A stretch of 64,000 bases of DNA from an uncultured Draconibacterium sp. (GCF_963676815.1 NZ_OY781365.1:5242501-5306500), one strand, 5' to 3'. Shown: positions 51,160-60,488, counted from the stretch's first letter. The notes: generated from the sequence alone by a model not told the origin. Program-made: numbers and translations.

Positions 51160-54021
51160 ATGAACTCAAGTATGGAACGATTTCTCTCGCAATGCGCTAA
51201 ATTTATTTATCAAAAACATCAAAACGAGTTAAAAGATCTGTGTGTGGTTTTTCCTAATCGAAGAGCCGGCGTATTTTTTACTCATTATTTGCAGAAAACT
51301 GTTGATGGTGGGGCGATTGGTCCCAATACGACTACGATAAATGAATTGATGGCATCGTATTCGTCCATGCAAAAAGGCGAGAAACTACAGCTGATTTCTT
51401 TGCTTTACGATGTTTTTCTGAAGCATACTAAAACCACTGAAACTTTCGATGAATTCTACTTTTGGGGCGAGATATTGTTGGCTGACTTTAATGATATCGA
51501 TCGATACCTGGTAAATGCCAAAGATCTGTTTACCAACGTTTCTGATTTAAAAGAAATCGAATCGGTTTTTGATTACCTCACTGATGAGCAGAAAAAGGCG
51601 CTGGAGCAATTTTGGGGAAGTATGGCCGTTGTGGACAAAAAAGGGTTCAAGGAAAAATACATATCGATTTGGGATAAGCTGTATCCGGTTTACAAAGACT
51701 TTAAGAAACAGCTGGCGGAAAAGCAATTGGCTTACCCTGGAATGCAGGATAGGGAAGTGGCTGAAAATCTGGATGATGAAAAAAATAATTTCCCGTACAA
51801 AAAATATTATATCGTAGGTTTAAATGCTCTGAACGCCTGCGAGAAACGATTTTTCAAACATCTGCAACAATTGGGGAAAGCTGAGTTTTTGTGGGATTAT
51901 GATGAGTCGTATCTTGAGGATCAGCAAAATGAAGCCGGCTATTTCTTGCGAACAAATCTGCTGGAATTCCCGCAGCCTGAAGATTTTGAATTGGATGTGA
52001 CGCAATTCAACAACCGGAAGAACATGAAAATGGTTGCTGTTTCGTCGGTTTACGGGCAGGCGCAGCAGGTGCCTAATTTTCTGGATGAAACAAAAAAGTC
52101 GTATAAAAAAGAGTTTGACAATACGGCGATTGTGTTGGCCGATGAAAGTCTGTTGTTTTCGGCCCTCGGCGCAGTACCCGCGAATATCGACAAGGTAAAT
52201 GTTACCATGGGATATTCGGTGCGAAATTCGGTGGTTTACGGCTTTTTAATGTTGTTGGTAACCTTGCTGAAAAACAAACGAAAAGAAGACGATAATTTTG
52301 TAGCTTATTATCGTTATGTAACCGACGTGTTGAATCATCAGTTACTGGGTGAGACGGAAACGGATGCTTGCAAAGCATATATTAATCAATTGAAAAATAA
52401 CAACCGTATAACTGTGCCGCTTGCTGATATTGACTTTTCGCCATTGCACAAACAAATATTTACACTGCCCGAAAAAACAGCAGATTACAGTGGCTACTTT
52501 TTAGATGTTCTTGCCGCGTTTTATCGTCATTTAAAAAATACCGAGGTTGACAATACCATGCTTTTGGAACTGATTTATTCTATTTATCAAGCCATTGAAA
52601 ATTTAAAAGCTGTTGTTGATGACGTGTTAAGTGAGCAGCAGCGCGAAGTTAGTGAAGCCGTTTATTTCAGGCTGTTTTCGCAGTATCTGGGGCAGGTTTC
52701 TGTGGCTTTTGAAGGTGAACCGCTAAGCGGAATGCAAGTGATGGGAATTCTGGAGACCCGTTGTCTTGATTTTGAAAACCTGATTATTTTGGGATTAAAC
52801 GAAAATAAATGGCCACGAAAATTCACGGCTCCGTCGTTTATTCCCTTTAATATTCGGTTGGGATTTGGTTTACCCGGCATCGACGAGCAAGACGCCATGT
52901 ATGCCTATTATTTCTATCGGCTTATTCAGCGTGCAAAAAATATAACGGCTACATACAGTGTTGTGAAAGAAGGAATTGGAACGGGGGAATTGAGTCGTTA
53001 CGGTTATCAGCTGCAATACGATTCGGTGCATAAACCTGATATGTTGAATCTCGATTTTTCATTTTCGAATGATCCCGTTGAGGAAATCCGCATAAAAAGT
53101 TCTAAAGAAATAGTAGCGAAACTACTGGCGAATAATTCGGAGGATCATCCGCTTTCGCCCAGTGCAATTAATACTTACCTCAGTTGTAAATTGAAATTCT
53201 ACTATCAGTACGTAGTTCGTTTGCCCGAGCCCGAGGAGGTGAAAGAAGAGATTGATGGCGTTGTTTTTGGAAATATTTTTCACGATACACTTGAGGAATT
53301 GTACAAGCCTTATGTAGGCCGGGTGGTTGAGAAAAGTAATATTGAAAAAATACAGAAAGACCGTGTGTGGCTGGAAAACGAGGTGACTAAACAGATTGCC
53401 ATACATTATTTAAAAAAGAAACTTCCGTTAAAAGGCGAAATCAAACTGGAGGGAAAAACTTTGCTGATTTTTGAAAATGCCATTACCTATTTGCGCCAAC
53501 TATTAAAAATTGATAAGGATTTGGCGCCATTTACGGTGGTGAGCCTGGAGCAGCGCTACAAGCGGTGGATAAAAGCCGGCGACAATCAAATCTGTGTTGG
53601 TGGAATGATCGACCGCGTTGACCGGGCTGATGGCGTAACTCGCGTGCTCGATTATAAAACCGGGAATGTAAAGACAACAAGATTTTCGAAAGTTGAAGAC
53701 CTTTTTGTGCGTGATGCAAAAGATCCTAAAAAGGAGATTTTGCAGGCTTTGATTTATTCGTGGGGATTGGCGACGGAAACCAATGCTGCAGAAATTCAGG
53801 CGGCCATTTACCCATTACGCAGCTTGTTTGCCGAGAATTTTAGGGCGGCAGTACAACTGAATTACAAAGACTTTTTCTTTGATGAAGTTGCTGAGGAGTT
53901 TGAAGTCGAATTGGCAGGATTAGTTGCCGAAATCTTTTCAGAACAAAATGTGTTTGCACAAACCGAACACGATAAAAAGTGTGAATACTGTGCGTATCGC
54001 GGAATCTGCAGAAGGTTTTGA
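51160..54021 (+). CDS. AddB-like PD-(D/E)XK nuclease
   Basis: 953 residues. The N-terminal part (VVFPNRRAGVFFTHYL) is an inactivated helicase-like domain without a Walker A motif. The C-terminal RecB-type nuclease has SPSAINTYLSCKLKFYYQY, GMIDRVDR, the catalytic DYKTG (Asp near 831) and QALIYSWGL (near 861). Cys in YLSC plus the terminal C-x2-C-x5-C (CEYCAYRGIC) make the Fe-S cluster site of AddB. It should pair with an AddA-type helicase-nuclease, not found in the window, for end resection of double-strand breaks. ATG 51172 is a possible start. Confidence 0.85.
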   Translation: MNSSMERFLSQCAKFIYQKHQNELKDLCVVFPNRRAGVFFTHYLQKTVDGGAIGPNTTTINELMASYSSMQKGEKLQLISLLYDVFLKHTKTTETFDEFYFWGEILLADFNDIDRYLVNAKDLFTNVSDLKEIESVFDYLTDEQKKALEQFWGSMAVVDKKGFKEKYISIWDKLYPVYKDFKKQLAEKQLAYPGMQDREVAENLDDEKNNFPYKKYYIVGLNALNACEKRFFKHLQQLGKAEFLWDYDESYLEDQQNEAGYFLRTNLLEFPQPEDFELDVTQFNNRKNMKMVAVSSVYGQAQQVPNFLDETKKSYKKEFDNTAIVLADESLLFSALGAVPANIDKVNVTMGYSVRNSVVYGFLMLLVTLLKNKRKEDDNFVAYYRYVTDVLNHQLLGETETDACKAYINQLKNNNRITVPLADIDFSPLHKQIFTLPEKTADYSGYFLDVLAAFYRHLKNTEVDNTMLLELIYSIYQAIENLKAVVDDVLSEQQREVSEAVYFRLFSQYLGQVSVAFEGEPLSGMQVMGILETRCLDFENLIILGLNENKWPRKFTAPSFIPFNIRLGFGLPGIDEQDAMYAYYFYRLIQRAKNITATYSVVKEGIGTGELSRYGYQLQYDSVHKPDMLNLDFSFSNDPVEEIRIKSSKEIVAKLLANNSEDHPLSPSAINTYLSCKLKFYYQYVVRLPEPEEVKEEIDGVVFGNIFHDTLEELYKPYVGRVVEKSNIEKIQKDRVWLENEVTKQIAIHYLKKKLPLKGEIKLEGKTLLIFENAITYLRQLLKIDKDLAPFTVVSLEQRYKRWIKAGDNQICVGGMIDRVDRADGVTRVLDYKTGNVKTTRFSKVEDLFVRDAKDPKKEILQALIYSWGLATETNAAEIQAAIYPLRSLFAENFRAAVQLNYKDFFFDEVAEEFEVELAGLVAEIFSEQNVFAQTEHDKKCEYCAYRGICRRF

Positions 54022-54087
54022 GAAGCCTAGAGATCGAAGAGCGAAGCTTGAAGAGAGAGCCTGAAAACTGATTGCTGAGGCTGTAAA

Positions 54088-54717
54088 CTAATAAACGGCC
54101 AGCCAGTCAAAAACCTTTTCTGTTTTTTTATAAATGCTTTCATTAGCTTCTTCGTCGTCGTATTCCAATGTGATGGTTGGAATATTACGCTCAACACCGC
54201 AGTAAGTTCCAAACGATCCGGGAGTAGGGTACCCCAGGTCAGCAATTACCGGATAATCGCAAAGTTCAGAGATTTTCTCCGCCAGTTCTTTTGCTGGTCC
54301 ATCGTAGTTAACGCATTTTAATGGGGCATGCAGTGTTAGGATGATATCGGGTTTTAAGTCGCCTAATAATTCGGTCATTTGACGGGTTGTGATTTCTGAG
54401 GCGGCGTGTGTACCCGAGTAATATTCATCTTTTTCGGTCTCAATCCAGTTTTTAGTAGGGTAATTACGGTTTAAGTCTACACCATTATGGTTGCCCCGAA
54501 CACCACGTTCTTTTCCCCAGGGATTCAGGCAGGGGATAAAATGTAAATGGTTATTAAGGTTTTCAAAATTACCACTCTCCAGGTATCTGTTGATTACAGA
54601 TTCGCCCTGTGGTTCTTCTCCATGAAAAACACCAATAATTAGTATTGTTTTTGCGCTGGAATTGTTCGAGGGCTTTTTAATTAATTCAATTGTGTTGGTT
54701 GTGGTTGTGTCTTCCAT
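54088..54717 (-). CDS. M14-family zinc carboxypeptidase/amidase (MpaA-like)
   Basis: 209 residues. Zinc ligands His32 and Glu35 (FHGEEPQGE); substrate block NPWGKERGVRGNHNGVDLNRNYP; the third ligand in LTLHAPLKC; catalytic Glu in PTITLEYDD. MpaA-like enzymes cut the gamma-D-Glu-diaminopimelate bond in recycled murein peptides. There is no signal peptide, which fits a cytosolic recycling enzyme. The start follows the trmD stop by three bases, so trmD is upstream in the same operon. Confidence 0.85.
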   Translation of the reverse strand: MEDTTTTNTIELIKKPSNNSSAKTILIIGVFHGEEPQGESVINRYLESGNFENLNNHLHFIPCLNPWGKERGVRGNHNGVDLNRNYPTKNWIETEKDEYYSGTHAASEITTRQMTELLGDLKPDIILTLHAPLKCVNYDGPAKELAEKISELCDYPVIADLGYPTPGSFGTYCGVERNIPTITLEYDDEEANESIYKKTEKVFDWLAVY

Positions 54718-54720
54718 AAA

Positions 54721-55413
54721 TTAATCTTCTCCTAAATACTTTTTGTAAAGGTCGGGGCGCAATGTTTTTGTTCTTTCAATGGCCTGGTCGTGTTTCCAGT
54801 CTTCAACCAATTTGTCGTTGCCACTAAGTAAAACCTCGGGCACTTTCATCCCTTTATATTCAGCCGGGCGTGTATAAACAGGCGGACTTAACAGGTGGTC
54901 CTGAAACGAATCGGTGAGGGCGGAGGTTTCGTCGGAAAGCACTCCTGGTAAAAGGCGAACAACAGCATCGGTTATTATTGCTGCAGCAAGTTCGCCGCCT
55001 GTTAGTACAAAATCACCAACCGATATTTCCTTTGTAATATAAGTGTCCCGAATTCGCTGATCGATACCTTTATAATGACCGCAAAGAATGATTAAATTTT
55101 TCTTTAACGAGAGCTTGTTCGCTTCCTGTTGATCAAAAACTCCTCCGTCTGGAGTCGTAAAAATTATCTCATCATAATCGCGTTCGGCTTTTAAGGTTTC
55201 AATGGCTTTTTCAATGGGTTGAATCGCCATAACCATGCCTGCACCCTTGCCAAACGAATAGTCATCAACACGTCGGTGTTTGTCTTCCGAAAAATCGCGT
55301 AAATTATGAATATGGATTTCTGCCAGGCCTTTATCCTGCGCCCGCTTAATAATTGAATGTTGAAACGGACTTTCAATAATTTCCGGCAAAACTGTTATGA
55401 TGTCGATCCTCAT
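54721..55413 (-). CDS. trmD: tRNA (guanine-N1)-methyltransferase
   Basis: ATG 55413 (MRIDIITVLPEI) gives the family length of 230 residues; the open frame continues 50 codons further with no homology. The SPOUT knot is seen in ILCGHYKGIDQRI and SVGDFVLTGGELAA; also DYSFGKGAGMVMAIQPI near the N-terminus. It methylates G37 of tRNAs reading CNN codons and prevents frameshifting. In most bacteria it neighbours rpsP/rplS; here it is with an M14 peptidase. Confidence 0.96.
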   Translation of the reverse strand: MRIDIITVLPEIIESPFQHSIIKRAQDKGLAEIHIHNLRDFSEDKHRRVDDYSFGKGAGMVMAIQPIEKAIETLKAERDYDEIIFTTPDGGVFDQQEANKLSLKKNLIILCGHYKGIDQRIRDTYITKEISVGDFVLTGGELAAAIITDAVVRLLPGVLSDETSALTDSFQDHLLSPPVYTRPAEYKGMKVPEVLLSGNDKLVEDWKHDQAIERTKTLRPDLYKKYLGED

Positions 55414-55582
55414 TTCTGAAAAAATTTTGCGCAAAGTTAACAATATTTTCAGCTTAGATTGAAGTAAAATAAATATCCAAAAAAATAGATAATATGACAG
55501 ATCTGCAGTCGCAAGATCACAAAACGGCCAAAATGGCATTATTTGGAGTAGCGAAATTGACAAGATTGGCCGAAAAAGTTTG

Positions 55583-55599
55583 TTGGAACAGGAATTGAT
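55583..55599 (+). promoter_or_regulatory. Sigma-54-like promoter candidate of hsp20
   Basis: TTGGAAC-AGGAA-TTGAT resembles -24/-12 (TTGGCAC-N5-TTGC): GG present, last base pair GA instead of GC. It lies about 70 bases before the ATG. No activator gene is known here. Confidence 0.25.
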
Positions 55600-55666
55600 T
55601 TATGGCATGCAGTAATTTGAAAACAAAATTTTAACAACAGAATTAAAAATATTAGGAGGAAAAGTC

Positions 55667-56113
55667 ATGAATTTAGTAAGATTTGAAAACCCACGTTACA
55701 ACGTAAACAGAACTTTAGTTGACGAGTTATTCAACAATTTCTTGAAAAACGATTACCACGAAAACTATGCTAAAAATAGTGGAGCATCGCCGGCAACCAA
55801 CGTTTTTGAAACAGAAAAAGAATTCAAAATCGAAGTATTGTTACCGGGATTTGTAAAAGAAGATCTTCAGCTGAATGTTCACAAAAATGTATTGACTGTT
55901 AAGGTTGAAAAAGAAGAAAAAGAAAACAACGAGGCTTATAAATATGCACACCGCGAGTTTGGTGTAAAAAATTTCGAAAAGAAATATCGCTTGCCAAAAT
56001 CGGTTGATGCTGAAAAGATTAGCGCGAAATTTGAAAATGGAATTCTGAACATTGAACTTCCGAAAAAAGAAGAAGCGTTGGAGAAAGAGCCCGTTGAAAT
56101 TAAAGTGTCATAA
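55667..56113 (+). CDS. Small heat-shock protein Hsp20
   Basis: 148 residues with a strong RBS (AGGAGG, 11 bases before ATG). N-terminal region about 1-40, then the alpha-crystallin domain: ATNVFETEKEFKIEVLLPGF (about 43-62), LTVKVEKEEKEN, FEKKYRLPKSVD, and the C-terminal GILNIELPKKEE, followed by a short IxV-type tail (VEIKV) for oligomer contacts. It holds unfolding proteins in an ATP-independent manner. It is single, with its own terminator. Confidence 0.95.
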   Translation: MNLVRFENPRYNVNRTLVDELFNNFLKNDYHENYAKNSGASPATNVFETEKEFKIEVLLPGFVKEDLQLNVHKNVLTVKVEKEEKENNEAYKYAHREFGVKNFEKKYRLPKSVDAEKISAKFENGILNIELPKKEEALEKEPVEIKVS

Positions 56114-56144
56114 TTGGTTTTAGAGTAAAAGGTTATAACGCCAG

Positions 56145-56181
56145 GCCTGTTTTTGTAGAAATACGAAAGCAGGCTTTTTTT
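56145..56181 (+). terminator. Rho-independent terminator after hsp20
   Basis: A 13-bp stem GCCTGTTTTTGTA/TACGAAAGCAGGC (two G-U) with a four-base loop and T7. Confidence 0.92.
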
Positions 56182-56277
56182 ATGCCATTGATTTTCGGCT
56201 CTTCCTGCTGAAATTTGTACCTTTTCAGGTTTCAAATATTATATTTGTATTTATTACAATAACTAAAACTACAAAAC

Positions 56278-58218
56278 ATGTTTCGAGCCGTTTTATGTAC
56301 GCTAGTGCTGACCTTCTCTGTGTTCAGGCTTTCAGCAAAAGAATTTCAGTTAAAATCCCCCGATGGAAAAGTGGTTGTAGCCATCTCTGTTGGTGAAGAT
56401 TTGGGGTACACTGTTACCTATAACAACAATGAGGTGTTGGATTTTTCAACGATAGCCTTCGAGTTTGTTGAAGCAGCCCCGATTGGAAAAGCTTTTACTG
56501 TCCTTGATACAAAACAAGCTACAGTTGACGAAACGTGGAAACCGGTATTAAAACGATATGACGAAATTCAAAATAATTATAACAGTCTGGTAGTTTATAC
56601 GCAGGAAATCCGTTTCCCAAAACGTTTGGTAAATGTTGAATTCCGGGCTTACAACGATGGAGTTGCTTACCGTGTTGAATTTCCGGAACAGTTTGCTAAC
56701 CGGGAGAATACGATGACCGACGAACTATCAGTATTTAACTTTGCAGATGATTTTACCTGTTGGTCGGCCGATTACAAAAGCTATGTGAGTTCGCAGGAAA
56801 CTGAATTTTGGAAAAAGAAAATCTCGGATATTACCGATAAAATGGTAACCGGGCTGCCGATAACCATTGAAGTGGCTGATAATTGTTATGCGGCACTTAC
56901 AGAGGCCGATTTAACTGATTATGCCGGAATGTTTGTGAAACCATATTCAAAGGCCGGAAAATTTGCTTTACGTTCTGATCTGGCACCGTTGCCCGGACAA
57001 CAGGAAAATGGAAACAAAGTAGTATTTAAATTTCCACATCTTACACCCTGGCGTGTGCTTATGCTGGGCGAAACTCCAGGAGATTTGGTGGAATCGGAGA
57101 TTGTGCAGAACCTGAATGATCCGTGTGAGATTGAAGACCCGTCGTGGATAAAGCCTGGAATTAGTGCCTGGGATCACTGGTGGAGTGGAGAAGTAAAAAT
57201 GGAGCAGGACGTGATTTTGCAATATATTGACCTTGCATCGGAAATGGGCTGGGATTATATGCTGATCGATTGGCAATGGTACGGTATGTATAACCAGGCG
57301 GAAGCCGATATTACAACTCCTGCCGAGCAACTGGATATGCCGGCCATTTTTGAGTACGCAAAAAGCAAAAATGTTAAATGCTGGCTGTGGATGTACTGGA
57401 CAGACGTTGATCGCTCTGATTTTGATGCTGCCTGCGCGTTGTATCACGAATGGGGAGCTGCCGGAATAAAAATCGATTTTATGGATCGCAGCGATCAGGA
57501 AATGGTAAATTGGTATCACCGGATTGTAACTACAGCCGCAAAACACCAGTTGATGGTTGATTTTCACGGGGCTTATAAACCAACCGGTTGGCGCAGGACT
57601 TATCCAAACTTAATGACCCGCGAAGGCGTGATGGGAAATGAATACAATAAATGGTGGTTGTGTATGACGCCCGAGCATCTTTGTACTTTGCCTTTTACCC
57701 GAATGCTGGCTGGCCCGATGGATTACACGCCGGGTGGATTTTTAAACCGCATGCCCAATAAATTTAGAAATGGAACTCCTGCAAATGTTATGGGAAGTCG
57801 CGCTAATACTTTGGCTCAATTCGTAGTTTATGATAGTCCGTACCAGGTGGCCTGCGATCATCCGGATAATTACAGAGGGCAAACCGGTGTAGAATTTCTG
57901 AAGAAAGTAAAAACAGTTTGGGACGATACGAAAGTGCTGAATGGCGCAATTGGCGAATACATAACAATGGCGCGCCGCAATGAAAACGACTGGTTTATTG
58001 GCGCAATGACCAACAGTGAAGACCGAAAACTGGAAGTGACTCTTGATTTTCTTACTGATGGAGAATATAAAATGACAATCTATTCGGATACTGAAGAGAC
58101 GCCGGACAATGGTGAAGCTGTCGCCGAAATGGAAAAAGTGGTAAAAAAAGGAGATGTAATAGAAATTGACATGGTTGCCGGTGGCGGTTATGCTGCTGTT
58201 TTGGAGCCGGTTCAGTAG
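56278..58218 (+). CDS. Glycoside hydrolase family 97, probable retaining type
   Basis: 646 residues: signal peptide (about 1-20), N-terminal beta-sandwich (about 21-280), (beta/alpha)8 barrel (about 290-560: PGISAWDHWWSGE, MGWDYMLIDWQWYG, GIKIDFMDRSDQEM) and a C-terminal sandwich. Asp400 in GIKIDF stands where the retaining GH97 alpha-galactosidases have the nucleophile, whereas the inverting SusB-type enzymes lack an Asp there. Glu449 (MTREGVMGNE) is a candidate acid/base. An alpha-galactosidase-like activity is therefore predicted, in the periplasm. No SusCD pair is next to it. Confidence 0.9.
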   Translation: MFRAVLCTLVLTFSVFRLSAKEFQLKSPDGKVVVAISVGEDLGYTVTYNNNEVLDFSTIAFEFVEAAPIGKAFTVLDTKQATVDETWKPVLKRYDEIQNNYNSLVVYTQEIRFPKRLVNVEFRAYNDGVAYRVEFPEQFANRENTMTDELSVFNFADDFTCWSADYKSYVSSQETEFWKKKISDITDKMVTGLPITIEVADNCYAALTEADLTDYAGMFVKPYSKAGKFALRSDLAPLPGQQENGNKVVFKFPHLTPWRVLMLGETPGDLVESEIVQNLNDPCEIEDPSWIKPGISAWDHWWSGEVKMEQDVILQYIDLASEMGWDYMLIDWQWYGMYNQAEADITTPAEQLDMPAIFEYAKSKNVKCWLWMYWTDVDRSDFDAACALYHEWGAAGIKIDFMDRSDQEMVNWYHRIVTTAAKHQLMVDFHGAYKPTGWRRTYPNLMTREGVMGNEYNKWWLCMTPEHLCTLPFTRMLAGPMDYTPGGFLNRMPNKFRNGTPANVMGSRANTLAQFVVYDSPYQVACDHPDNYRGQTGVEFLKKVKTVWDDTKVLNGAIGEYITMARRNENDWFIGAMTNSEDRKLEVTLDFLTDGEYKMTIYSDTEETPDNGEAVAEMEKVVKKGDVIEIDMVAGGGYAAVLEPVQ

Positions 58219-58237
58219 AAATCAATAATATTCAAAC

Positions 58238-58277
58238 AAAAATGGCGGAAACTTCAGTAGTTACCGCCATTTTTTTG
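58238..58277. terminator. Bidirectional terminator between GH97 and the PQQ-like gene
   Basis: AAATGGCGG/CCGCCATTT stem with T-runs on both sides, serving both convergent genes. Confidence 0.9.
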
Positions 58278-58290
58278 TTGAGATTACAAC

Positions 58291-59574
58291 TTATTCTTCA
58301 AAACAATACAAGTTTTCAAATCCTCTTAAAAATAGCTGGTTATCAACAAAAACGGGCGATGCGTGGAAATCATCATCTAATTCGTTTGAAGCCAGAATTT
58401 CAAAATCGTCACCGGCTTTTACAACCAAACAAATTCCGCTTGCTGCAATGTATATTTTGCCATCGGCACCTGAAGGAGATGAGAAAATTGTGCTGATTCC
58501 CTCCAATCTTTCTTTGGAGTAATTTACGCTTCCGTCTTTCGCATCAAGGCAGGTCATAACTCCATTATTCACACGTAAGAAATAAAGCTTTCCATCCATC
58601 AAAAGAGGAGTCGGCGTATATGGTGTATCCTGGTCATAACTCCAGATAATTGCATCCGAATCGGTAATGTCGCCACTGGCTTTTGAGAGGTCGACAGCTT
58701 TTAAAAACGATCCTCTGAAACCACTCATCAGATAAACAATACCGTTTTCGTAAACCGGAACCGGAATTACATTTTGTGTTAATCCTTTCCCTGACCAAAT
58801 GGTTTCGCCGGTTTCGTAATCATAGCTAATAATTTGGTTGGTACCGCTGGTAATTACCTGTGTTTTTCCGTTGGCTTCTACTACAAAAGGTGTGGACCAT
58901 GATGTTGGCTCGTCTCTCTTGAGTTTCCAAACATCTTCTCCTGTTTTTTTGTCCAAGGCATATAAATATGAATCACCTTCGTGGTCCCATTGTATAAAAA
59001 GCCGGTCTTTATATAGGTACGGCGACGCGCCATCGCCAAAGTTCATGCGCTTTTCCATGGTTCCGAAATCACGTTTCCAGATCACATTTCCGTCAAAATC
59101 CAGACAATACAGTCCAAAAGATCCAAAGTAGGCGTAAATCATTTCACCGTCGGTGCAGGGAGAATTCGAAGCCCAGCTACTTAGTTCATGTATTTTACCT
59201 TTAGGAAGATCGGTAGCTACCGTTTTTTCCCAGATAACACTACCGTCGTTTCTGTTCACAAGAATTACCTTAAAATCGTGGTCTACATTGGGCGAAACTT
59301 GTGGGTCGACAGACGGATCAGTCGGAACAGCCGTCAGAATAACAATTTTGTCTTCGTAAACAATTGGCGTGGCGTTTCCTCTGCCCGGTATTGCGGTTTT
59401 CCATTTCAGGTTTTTGGTTTCGCTGAAATCAACCGGAGGATTAGCTTTTACGGCTACACCGTTGCCAAGCGGGCCGCGCCATTGCATCCAATTGTCTTCG
59501 GCCTTGGGTTGTGCTTTGGTCGTTGAAAAAGCAAAAAGAAAAAGAAGAGAAAATAGAAAGATTTGAGATTTCAT
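58291..59574 (-). CDS. PQQ-type beta-propeller protein (periplasmic)
   Basis: 427 residues with signal peptide (ending TTKAQ). Repeated blade motifs of about 45-50 residues carry the W/Y-D-G-x-x-x-W pattern: NRNDGSVIWEKTVATD, DFDGNVIWKRDFG, DKKTGEDVWKLKRD, DYETGETIWSGKG, DAKDGSVNYSKER. This is the propeller shared by BamB and PQQ dehydrogenases. It lacks the Cys-Cys and metal-binding pattern of the dehydrogenases, so a scaffold or sugar-binding role is more likely. The start WMQWRGPLGNGVA is typical of Planctomycete and Bacteroidota PQQ-like proteins. Confidence 0.85.
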   Translation of the reverse strand: MKSQIFLFSLLFLFAFSTTKAQPKAEDNWMQWRGPLGNGVAVKANPPVDFSETKNLKWKTAIPGRGNATPIVYEDKIVILTAVPTDPSVDPQVSPNVDHDFKVILVNRNDGSVIWEKTVATDLPKGKIHELSSWASNSPCTDGEMIYAYFGSFGLYCLDFDGNVIWKRDFGTMEKRMNFGDGASPYLYKDRLFIQWDHEGDSYLYALDKKTGEDVWKLKRDEPTSWSTPFVVEANGKTQVITSGTNQIISYDYETGETIWSGKGLTQNVIPVPVYENGIVYLMSGFRGSFLKAVDLSKASGDITDSDAIIWSYDQDTPYTPTPLLMDGKLYFLRVNNGVMTCLDAKDGSVNYSKERLEGISTIFSSPSGADGKIYIAASGICLVVKAGDDFEILASNELDDDFHASPVFVDNQLFLRGFENLYCFEE

Positions 59575-59632
59575 GGTAAAATTTTTTGGTTTATTTGGTT
59601 TTGACTGCCAATCCGCTTTTTGGTTTAAAGGC

Positions 59633-60346
59633 TTAATCGCTTTCTATATCAAAACTGTTTACGGTTTCAAATTGCCATATTTCAACCACCTGCGAAACCG
59701 AAATTTCGTACGGCGAATAATTTCGGTTTAACGAAACCAATAAGAAATTTTTGTCTTCTAAACGTTTGTAAACCAGTTTGAAAACTACGCCCTCGTCTTT
59801 TGTTACCACAATGCAGGCTTTGCCATCTTTTATGTTGGTCCAGTCTTCGGCAAAAGAACAAGTTACCCACGAGCCTTCTTTTATCGGCAACATCGAGTCG
59901 CCCTGAATCTGGAAAGTTCGGTAGGTTTTTTCTTCCGGCAAAAACGGAAGTTTAAATTTGGGCAGCGACGCAATAAAATCCAGATCGCCGTAGCTGTTAG
60001 TGTAGCCGGCCTGCGCTTTTACCGGAACCATTTCGATGTTTTCCTTGCCTTCTTTGTCGACAGAGATTGTTAGTAGCCTTAGTTTGCGGCCCGTCACATC
60101 CACATCAAATCCTTTTTCGATTTGCGAAAGTTGCTGCTCCGACAAAACTTCCAGCCGGTATTTAATCAGTGCATCGAGCGACACATTAAAATACTCCGAT
60201 ATTTTTATAAGCACCGGGAAAGGTGGCTGCACATTTTTCTCGTACCCGGAAAGGGTAGTGCGTGTTAATCCCAGCTCTGTTGCCAGATCCATTTGCGATC
60301 TTTTGCGGCGTTTGCGTAGAAATTTTAGATTTTGTGCGAAATGCAT
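59633..60346 (-). CDS. LexA/CI-type self-cleaving repressor (XRE + S24)
   Basis: 237 residues. Residues about 5-65 form an XRE HTH (RSQMDLATELGLTRTTLSGYE). The C-terminal S24 domain has the catalytic Ser151 (QIQGDSMLPI) and Lys190 (GVVFKLVYK), and Ala113-Gly114 in KAQAGYTN is a classical scissile bond at the right distance. It is therefore expected to undergo RecA-stimulated self-cleavage, like LexA and lambda CI, and to release its operator after DNA damage. The gene is read away from the Y-family polymerase with 142 bases between. It probably represses both itself and the polymerases. Confidence 0.92.
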   Translation of the reverse strand: MHFAQNLKFLRKRRKRSQMDLATELGLTRTTLSGYEKNVQPPFPVLIKISEYFNVSLDALIKYRLEVLSEQQLSQIEKGFDVDVTGRKLRLLTISVDKEGKENIEMVPVKAQAGYTNSYGDLDFIASLPKFKLPFLPEEKTYRTFQIQGDSMLPIKEGSWVTCSFAEDWTNIKDGKACIVVTKDEGVVFKLVYKRLEDKNFLLVSLNRNYSPYEISVSQVVEIWQFETVNSFDIESD

Positions 60347-60367
60347 AGTTCGTTGTTTTTAGTAATT

Positions 60368-60409
60368 GAAAGATTGCTTCTCCCGATTTATTGGGAGAAG
60401 CAATCTTTC
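60368..60409. repeat. Perfect 17-bp inverted repeat in the repressor leader
   Basis: GAAAGATTGCTTCTCCC and its exact complement GGGAGAAGCAATCTTTC are separated by eight bases. It lies 22 bases before the repressor ATG on the minus strand, within its leader RNA. No T-run follows. It may block the ribosome site or be a REP-type insertion. Confidence 0.75.
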
Positions 60410-60447
60410 CTTCATTTCCGACTTTCTCTTCCAAATATAATAAAATT

Positions 60448-60485
60448 GACTAAATTATAGTCGAAAAATTGACGAAAATATCGAC
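60448..60485. promoter_or_regulatory. Operator candidates for the damage repressor
   Basis: GACTA-N5-TAGTC (60448-60462) and GTCGA-N16-TCGAC (60460-60485) are overlapping inverted repeats, immediately before the polymerase start at 60489. Either could be the repressor site. Confidence 0.45.
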
Positions 60486-60488
60486 ATT

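Noticed and set aside
54027..54245. Minus-strand frame of 72 codons
   Set aside because: Overlaps the M14 peptidase gene in another frame and shows no recognisable domain.
55414..55563. 50-codon extension of TrmD
   Set aside because: Hydrophobic, no similarity to TrmD; MRIDIITVLPE is the family start.
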